This document shows, piece by piece, positions 29,243 through 35,547 of a stretch of 35,547 nt of DNA. The stretch comes from an uncultured Clostridia bacterium (GTDB taxonomy: Bacteria; Bacillota; Clostridia; TANB77; CAG-508). Both the position numbers and the translations under genes were made by a program. The notes below the pieces were generated by a model, which had not been told where the DNA came from, made no database searches, and saw only the letters and a list, made by a program, of their open reading frames with translations. The DNA is taken from NCBI GenBank assembly GCA_947626025.1, contig CANQQQ010000017.1, forward strand, positions 1-35,547, written 5' to 3'. Within the stretch, counting starts at the first letter, position 1; every line of letters starts with the position of its first letter.

Positions 29243-30763
29243 TTACATTAATGGTGCAAAAATTTTTAATACGGCTTGAAACATCGATTTTATAAATCCA
29301 ACTTTATATTCTTTTTTGGAAACTGCCTTACTTTTTTCCATAGTTGTTAAAAAATCCTTCTTAATATCTTCTATTACCTTAGAGTCATAAATATATATAC
29401 CACATTCAAAATGCAAATATAAACTTCTATAATCCAAATTAACTGTTCCTACTGTTGCTATTTTATCATCGCATACAAAGACTTTGGAATGTAAAAATCC
29501 TGGTGTATACTCATATATACTTACTCCATCTTTTATTAACATCTCATAATATGAACGAGTTAATGTAAATACTATTTTTTTATCAGGTATCCCAGGGGTT
29601 ATAATTCTTACATCTACTCCTCTTTTTCTAGCTAGTGTTATTGCTGAAATCATTTCAGTATCTATTATTAAATATGGTGTAAATATATAAATATATTTTT
29701 TAGCTTGATTAATAATATTTAAATAAATATTTTCTCCAACAATTTCATCATCTAAAGGATTTTCTCCATAAGGTAATACATATCCATCTCCTTTTACATC
29801 TGTTATTGTTGGTTTAAATTGTTCGATTTTTTTATCTTCTTCCCTATATGCATTCCATATTTTTAAAAACATAACTGTGAAATTCCATGTTGCTTCACCC
29901 TTTATCATTATTCCGTTATCCTTCCAATGACCATATCTCTTCTTTTTATTTATATACTCGTCTGCAATATTAATACCTCCACTAAATGCAACGTTTCCGT
30001 CAATAATCATTATTTTTCTATGATCTCTGTTATTCATAATGACTGCAATAACTGGTTTTAGCTTATTAAATACAACGCACTTTATTCCTTTTGATTCTAA
30101 AAACTTATTATAATTGTTTGGCAATGATTTTATGCTTCCAACATCATCATACATTACTCTAACATCTACGCCCTCTTTTACTTTTTGCTCTAGAATATCT
30201 AATATTCCTTGCCACATCTGTCCTTCTCCAATTATAAAATATTCTAAGAAAATAAACTTTTTTGCTTTTTTCAATTCTTCTAACATTACTTTATAAACAT
30301 CTTCTCCTAGTGGAAAATACTTAATATCTGTATTATCATATATTGGATACCCCACATAATTTGATATATATTTAACTTGACCATGTACGTCTAAGTCTTT
30401 ATTTGCAATATCTTCTATTATTTTTGAGTCCTGTTCTAAATATTTCCTTTCACTTTTTTTGTTATCATTTATCTTCTTTAACATTGGTGTAGAATATAAA
30501 TTTGCACCAACAAATACATAAAGTAAACCACCAAAGAATGGAAATAGCATTATCAATATAATCCATGGTAATTTATTGTCTATATGTTTCCCATTTTTTA
30601 CTATTGCTAATACTATTAGAACACTCAAAAGCGTTAATATTACATTTAAAGGAATATAACTGCTGAAATTGGCTACTATTAATAATATCCATACTATTTG
30701 TACTAATATACATAGTGCAACAATTCCAATTCTACTAAATAATAATTTTAATATAGCTCCCAT
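29243..30763 (-). CDS. cls: Cardiolipin synthase (phospholipase D superfamily)
   Basis: Two TMs, HxK motifs NRDHRKIMIIDG and HSKVFVCDD. Confidence 0.93.
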   Translation of the reverse strand: MGAILKLLFSRIGIVALCILVQIVWILLIVANFSSYIPLNVILTLLSVLIVLAIVKNGKHIDNKLPWIILIMLFPFFGGLLYVFVGANLYSTPMLKKINDNKKSERKYLEQDSKIIEDIANKDLDVHGQVKYISNYVGYPIYDNTDIKYFPLGEDVYKVMLEELKKAKKFIFLEYFIIGEGQMWQGILDILEQKVKEGVDVRVMYDDVGSIKSLPNNYNKFLESKGIKCVVFNKLKPVIAVIMNNRDHRKIMIIDGNVAFSGGINIADEYINKKKRYGHWKDNGIMIKGEATWNFTVMFLKIWNAYREEDKKIEQFKPTITDVKGDGYVLPYGENPLDDEIVGENIYLNIINQAKKYIYIFTPYLIIDTEMISAITLARKRGVDVRIITPGIPDKKIVFTLTRSYYEMLIKDGVSIYEYTPGFLHSKVFVCDDKIATVGTVNLDYRSLYLHFECGIYIYDSKVIEDIKKDFLTTMEKSKAVSKKEYKVGFIKSMFQAVLKIFAPLM

Positions 30764-30862
30764 TTTTTACCCCTTATATTTCTTTATTATATCTATATAT
30801 TATCATAAAAAATATTTAGTTTCAAGAAAAAAAGGTATGAATTTCATACCTCATACATATAA

Positions 30863-32677
30863 TTATAATTCAAATTGTGAATTGTATAATTCTGCATATA
30901 CTCCGTTTTTTTCCATTAATTCTTCATGATTTCCCTGCTCTACAATATTTCCATTACCTATTACTAAAATCAAATCTGCATTTTTAATTGTAGAAAGTCT
31001 ATGTGCTATTATAAATGATGTCTTTCCCTCTGTTAATTTATCCATTGCCTTTTGTACTAATTCTTCTGTTCTAGTATCTACATTTGAAGTTGCCTCATCT
31101 AAAATTAAGAAAGGTGCATTTTGTATCATACCTCTTGCAATAGTAAGCAATTGCCTTTGCCCTGCTGATACACTGTCATTCTCGGATATCTTTGTATCAT
31201 ATCCTTTAGGTAAAGTTCTTATAAAATGATCTAACCCTACTATTTTGCAAACTTCTTTTACCTTTTCATCAGTTACATTTGAGCTATTATAAATAATATT
31301 TTCCTTTACTGTTCCTTCAAATAGCCATGTATCTTGTAATACCATTGTAAATAACTCATGTATATTTTCCCTTGTTAATTCACTAGTTGAAACTCCATCA
31401 ATTTTTATCTCTCCAGAATCTAGTTCATAGAATTTCATTAATAGATTTACTAGGGTTGTCTTTCCTGCTCCAGTTGGTCCAACAATTGCTATCTTTTGCC
31501 CTGGTTTTGCAACTGCACTAAAGTTCTTTATTGTTGGCTTATCGTTATTATCATATTGGAAAACAATATTTTTAAACTCTATTTTTCCTTTTACTTTACT
31601 CTTATCTAGCCTTTTTGTTACTCGATCTTGATTAGTCATTTCTCTTTCATCTAAAAATTCAAAGACTCTTTCGCTTGCTGCTGCAGTAGATTGAAGTGAC
31701 GTCATCGCTTGTGCAATCTGACTTAGTGGATTTGTAAACAATCTTACATATATAATAAATGCTACTATTACTCCAAAAGATATAACATTATTCATTGTAA
31801 GAAGTGCACCTACTATGCATACAGCAACATATCCAAAATTACCTATAAATCCCATAATTGGTTGCATTAATCCTGACAAAAACTGACTCTTTCTATTCGC
31901 TTCATACACTCTTTTATTAAACTCATCAAATTTTCTATCTGCTTCTTTTTTACCATTATATACTTTTACTACATTTAATCCTGAATAAATCTCTTCAATA
32001 TGTCCATTTAAATTTCCTAATTCTTCTTGTCTCGCTACGAAATATTTTTGAGATCTTCCTAAAATTAAAAACATAAATATAAAGCCTAATAGACTAGCCC
32101 CAATTGCAGTAAACGCCATTATCCAATTTGTATAAAACATCATAATTACTGCTCCACTAAACAATGTAATACTAGTAACTAAAGTACCTAGTGACTGATT
32201 CATTGTTTGCGCTATTGTATCTACATCATTTGTTACTCTTGATAATATATCACCCGTTGAATGTTTATCAAAATACCTAAGCGGTAAATTATTTATCTTT
32301 TTCGAAATTCTAGTCCTTAGTTGTTTAGCAAATCTATTTGAAACATCAGTCATAAGAATTGACTGTATAAGAGTAAATATAGCACTTGCAATATATAGGC
32401 TTGCTAAATATAGAGCAATTCTCTTTATTCGATCTATATCCATTTCCATAAATAACCCTTGTGAAATAACATCTGTCATCTCTGAAAGCTTATTAGGAGC
32501 TATTATTGATAAAATTGCACCTATTGCTGCTAGTATAAGTGATATTATTATTAAAATTCTAAAATCTTTTAGTTCTCCAAATAGTCTTCTAGTAGCACCT
32601 TTAAAATCTTTAGCTTTTTCTCCTGGTCCTCTTCCCATTGGACCTCTTCTAGGACCTCTCATTATTGGATTAGCCAT
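30863..32677 (-). CDS. ABC transporter, permease/ATP-binding half-transporter
   Basis: GPTGAGKTTLVNLLMKF Walker A, VSAGQRQLLTIARGM, ILDEATS; overlaps upstream partner. Confidence 0.96.
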   Translation of the reverse strand: MANPIMRGPRRGPMGRGPGEKAKDFKGATRRLFGELKDFRILIIISLILAAIGAILSIIAPNKLSEMTDVISQGLFMEMDIDRIKRIALYLASLYIASAIFTLIQSILMTDVSNRFAKQLRTRISKKINNLPLRYFDKHSTGDILSRVTNDVDTIAQTMNQSLGTLVTSITLFSGAVIMMFYTNWIMAFTAIGASLLGFIFMFLILGRSQKYFVARQEELGNLNGHIEEIYSGLNVVKVYNGKKEADRKFDEFNKRVYEANRKSQFLSGLMQPIMGFIGNFGYVAVCIVGALLTMNNVISFGVIVAFIIYVRLFTNPLSQIAQAMTSLQSTAAASERVFEFLDEREMTNQDRVTKRLDKSKVKGKIEFKNIVFQYDNNDKPTIKNFSAVAKPGQKIAIVGPTGAGKTTLVNLLMKFYELDSGEIKIDGVSTSELTRENIHELFTMVLQDTWLFEGTVKENIIYNSSNVTDEKVKEVCKIVGLDHFIRTLPKGYDTKISENDSVSAGQRQLLTIARGMIQNAPFLILDEATSNVDTRTEELVQKAMDKLTEGKTSFIIAHRLSTIKNADLILVIGNGNIVEQGNHEELMEKNGVYAELYNSQFEL

Positions 32678-34433
32678 TTTCTAATTCCTCCTTTGATAAT
32701 TGTGATAAAGCTATCTGCTCATAAACATCGCAATTTTTCAATAATTCTTTATGAGTTCCCTGACCAGCAATCTTACCTTCATCTAGAACAATAATTTTGT
32801 CGGCATTCATAATTGTACCTATTCTTTGAGCTACTATTAAAGTAGTAGCATCTTTTGTATACTTTTTTAATTCTTTTCTTAAAATGCTATCTGTCTTGTA
32901 ATCTAGTGCAGAAAAACTATCATCAAAAATATATATCTCTGGATTTCTGGCAATAGCTCTCGCTATTGATATTCTTTGTTTCTGTCCTCCTGATACATTA
33001 GTTCCACCTTGTGCCATTTCTGTATCATAACTATTTTCCATTTTTTCAATAAATTCTTTGCCTTGCGCAACCTCTATTGCTTTTTTTATATCATCTTCAG
33101 TAATTTCACCTTTTCCATTTTCTCCATAAGCGACATTATTTTTTACAGTTTCATTGAATATAACTGCCTTTTGTGATACATATCCTAATTTATTATGTAA
33201 AAACTCTTGTGTGTAATCTTTTACATTAACACCATCTACTAGAACTTCTCCTTCTGTAGCATCATAAAATCTTGGAACCAAATTTATTAATGTTGATTTT
33301 CCACTACCAGTAGAACCAATAAATGCTACTGTCTCTCCCTTATTTGCTTTGAAAGATATATCTTTTAACAAATACTCATCTGCATCTGGGTACTTAAAGC
33401 ATACATTCTTGAACTCTACCGTTCCTCTTTCATCTGTAATATCCTTATCGATTTTTCCATCCTTAATGCTTATTTCAGTTTCTAATACTTCGTTAATACG
33501 ATCTGCTGAAACTTGTGCACGAGGTAGCATCATAAATATCATCGCAAGCATTAAGAAAGACATTATTACTTGCATTGAATAAGAACTGAAAACAACCATA
33601 TTTCCAAATATTCCTATTTTGTCCATAAATCCTGCATCTCTAATTAGAAACGCTCCTACAAAGTAAATTGAAAGAGTTAAGAAATGCATAACTAAATACA
33701 TTGTTGGAGAAAGAAGCGAAAAAGCTTTTTGATTAAATAACTGCATACGTGTTAAATCATCATTTACTTTTTCAAATTTATTTTGTTGATATTGTTCAGC
33801 ATTAAAAGCTCTAACTACACGAATTCCTGTTAAATTTTCTCTAGTTACGCCATTAATTTTGTCTATCAATTTTTGAACAATCTTAAATCTAGGAATTACT
33901 ATAATCATTAGAGCTACTATTACTCCCATTAGAATAACAATTCCCACTCCCGTAATCGCACTCCATTGCCAACTTTTATTCAATATTTTTGTTATTGCCC
34001 AAATTGCTGTAATAGGCGCTTTTATCATTAACTGCAATCCCATTGCAATTAACATCTGTATTTGAGTAATATCATTTGTAGTTCTTGTTATTAGGCTACT
34101 CGTAGAAAATTCTTTTACTTCATTCATTGCTAAATTTTCTACTTTGTCAAATAATTTTTTTCTAACCTTCATTGAAAAAGTTGCCGAAATATTTGATGCT
34201 AAATATCCTACAATGACTGCTGAAATTAAACTTCCAAAGGCACATGCCATCATATATGCACCATTTTCAAGAATTTCTGACATTTGACTTCCTTCTGTTT
34301 GAACTAAAACTGTAATCTCAGACATATAATCAGGCATTTTTAATTCTAACCATACTTGTGCAATAATTAAAATAAAACTAATTATTGCCAAGATTATTTC
34401 TTTTTTACCTAAGTTTTTAAATAATTTTATCAT
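32670..34433 (-). CDS. ABC transporter, permease/ATP-binding half-transporter
   Basis: GSTGSGKSTLINLVPRF, VSGGQKQRISIARAI, IFDDSFSALD. Confidence 0.96.
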   Translation of the reverse strand: MIKLFKNLGKKEIILAIISFILIIAQVWLELKMPDYMSEITVLVQTEGSQMSEILENGAYMMACAFGSLISAVIVGYLASNISATFSMKVRKKLFDKVENLAMNEVKEFSTSSLITRTTNDITQIQMLIAMGLQLMIKAPITAIWAITKILNKSWQWSAITGVGIVILMGVIVALMIIVIPRFKIVQKLIDKINGVTRENLTGIRVVRAFNAEQYQQNKFEKVNDDLTRMQLFNQKAFSLLSPTMYLVMHFLTLSIYFVGAFLIRDAGFMDKIGIFGNMVVFSSYSMQVIMSFLMLAMIFMMLPRAQVSADRINEVLETEISIKDGKIDKDITDERGTVEFKNVCFKYPDADEYLLKDISFKANKGETVAFIGSTGSGKSTLINLVPRFYDATEGEVLVDGVNVKDYTQEFLHNKLGYVSQKAVIFNETVKNNVAYGENGKGEITEDDIKKAIEVAQGKEFIEKMENSYDTEMAQGGTNVSGGQKQRISIARAIARNPEIYIFDDSFSALDYKTDSILRKELKKYTKDATTLIVAQRIGTIMNADKIIVLDEGKIAGQGTHKELLKNCDVYEQIALSQLSKEELENG

Positions 34434-34544
34434 TTTTCTCCCTTTCCCTATTTCTATTAAACAATATAATTAATATTATATAGTATATTCTTAGCAGTGT
34501 CAATTGTTGATTGCTAAATTCACAAACATTTCACATTTTGGCAT

Positions 34545-34582
34545 AAAAATCCCCCTTCTGTATAAAAACAGCAAGGGGATTG
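34545..34582 (-). terminator. Terminator of the 253-aa hypothetical gene
   Basis: Minus strand AATCCCCTTGCTG...CAGAAGGGGGATTTTT. Confidence 0.8.
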
Positions 34583-34599
34583 TTGGAGATTAATAACTA

Positions 34600-35361
34600 T
34601 TACCATTTTCCTGTTGATCTAAGTTTTTCTTCTTCAGATGCCATATAATTCAAATAAAAATACTGAACTGTAACGTCTGAGATTTTTCCATCTGCATCAA
34701 AATGAACGAACTTTTTTAGTTTGTTAGCAATCTTATAAAAGCTTTCTGGACTAAGTCTTAAGCATAATGCAACAGCCCTTCTAAACTCTTTTTCTGTCAA
34801 AAGATTTTGTCCCCAAACAGGGCTAGTTGAGAATATCCTAGATGAGAAGTTTTCTTCCCTTGCTATTCTTCTAATACTTATGAGTCCACCTTTTTCTACC
34901 ACACTAATGCTGTAATCATTTGTGCATGCACGACGAGAATCTGCCTCGTATCTTGTTATAGAAATACTATCCATATGAGGTCTTTGTATAGGATTTACCT
35001 CAAATCCATCCTCAGCAAGAGATCTTTTCGCTAACCTGTCTTTCATAACAGAAAACCTCTTATTTTTCATCCATTTTAAAAGATCTTTTAAAAGGTGACT
35101 TCTTTCATGTTGCCCCTTTTCACACAGTGCATAAAAAGTATTTAATATCACCATTTCCATTACTCTCAAAGCATCTGGGTTAAACATAATAAAGTCAGCG
35201 ATTGCATTCTCTAAAAATTTTCTCTGCAAATCATTATCAGGAATAGAAATACAACTAAACTTTTCTTTTCCTCGAGAGATTTCTAGTTCAGCATTTTCGA
35301 AACTCATCCGATATGGAAGTTGAGATTTGTAAACCTCATCTTGACTGTTAAACATTTCCAT
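34600..35361 (-). CDS. Hypothetical protein (253 aa)
   Basis: Long ORF with gaaaggaga SD; no family recognised; contains the only in-frame CGG I found in an intact ORF. Confidence 0.8.
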   Translation of the reverse strand: MEMFNSQDEVYKSQLPYRMSFENAELEISRGKEKFSCISIPDNDLQRKFLENAIADFIMFNPDALRVMEMVILNTFYALCEKGQHERSHLLKDLLKWMKNKRFSVMKDRLAKRSLAEDGFEVNPIQRPHMDSISITRYEADSRRACTNDYSISVVEKGGLISIRRIAREENFSSRIFSTSPVWGQNLLTEKEFRRAVALCLRLSPESFYKIANKLKKFVHFDADGKISDVTVQYFYLNYMASEEEKLRSTGKW

Positions 35362-35547
35362 AGTTTTTATCTCCTTTCTTACTCTATGAAAACATTACTT
35401 GTATGTTACTTTTTTATTATAACATAATTTACATAATTTAACAAGTTTTAATATATTCCGTTAAATCAACTTATAATTCATTTGTGATAATGTCTTAATA
35501 AATCATTTAGGAAAATGTCTTAATTAAAAATTTATGTTGTAAGTATT

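Noticed and set aside
1-35547. CRISPR array, prophage block or biosynthetic cluster
   Set aside because: No regularly spaced repeats, phage structural genes or biosynthetic megasynthases were seen.

Overview
This is a low-GC Firmicutes (Clostridia-like, spore-forming) chromosomal window. Most of it is ordinary core genome: gpsA/plsY/der, a hisZ-G-H-A-F-IE operon, rpmF, upp, a gerABC germinant-receptor operon, divIVA, sepF, rpmE, efp, an Xaa-Pro peptidase, a prepilin peptidase, coaE/coaD, a tRNA-Thr, a tRNA-Leu, a SleB-like hydrolase, a cardiolipin synthase-like gene and two ABC exporter half-transporters. The strongest unusual signal is that two conserved genes, hisG and a dCMP/cytidine deaminase, are each broken by one extra base. 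In both, the extra base is the C of an in-frame CGG codon (AAT-CGG-T and ACT-CGG-A) and the +1 frame restores a conserved glycine. In my manual reading of the other called genes, CGG was in frame only once. This suggests +1 frameshifting, or CGGN-to-Gly quadruplet decoding, at a rare or unassigned CGG codon; sequencing error or gene decay are the alternatives. Other notable items are a his leader peptide (MKVEVFLNQLHHHCRSL) followed by an attenuator-like terminator in place of a T-box, a compact convergent type I toxin-antitoxin-like locus at about 26.1-26.4 kb resembling the Fst/par layout, a small two-TM ORF after gerC that could be a germinant-receptor D-type subunit, and a degraded integrase tail. 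All calls come from reading the sequence and the supplied ORF track; no database search or folding was run.
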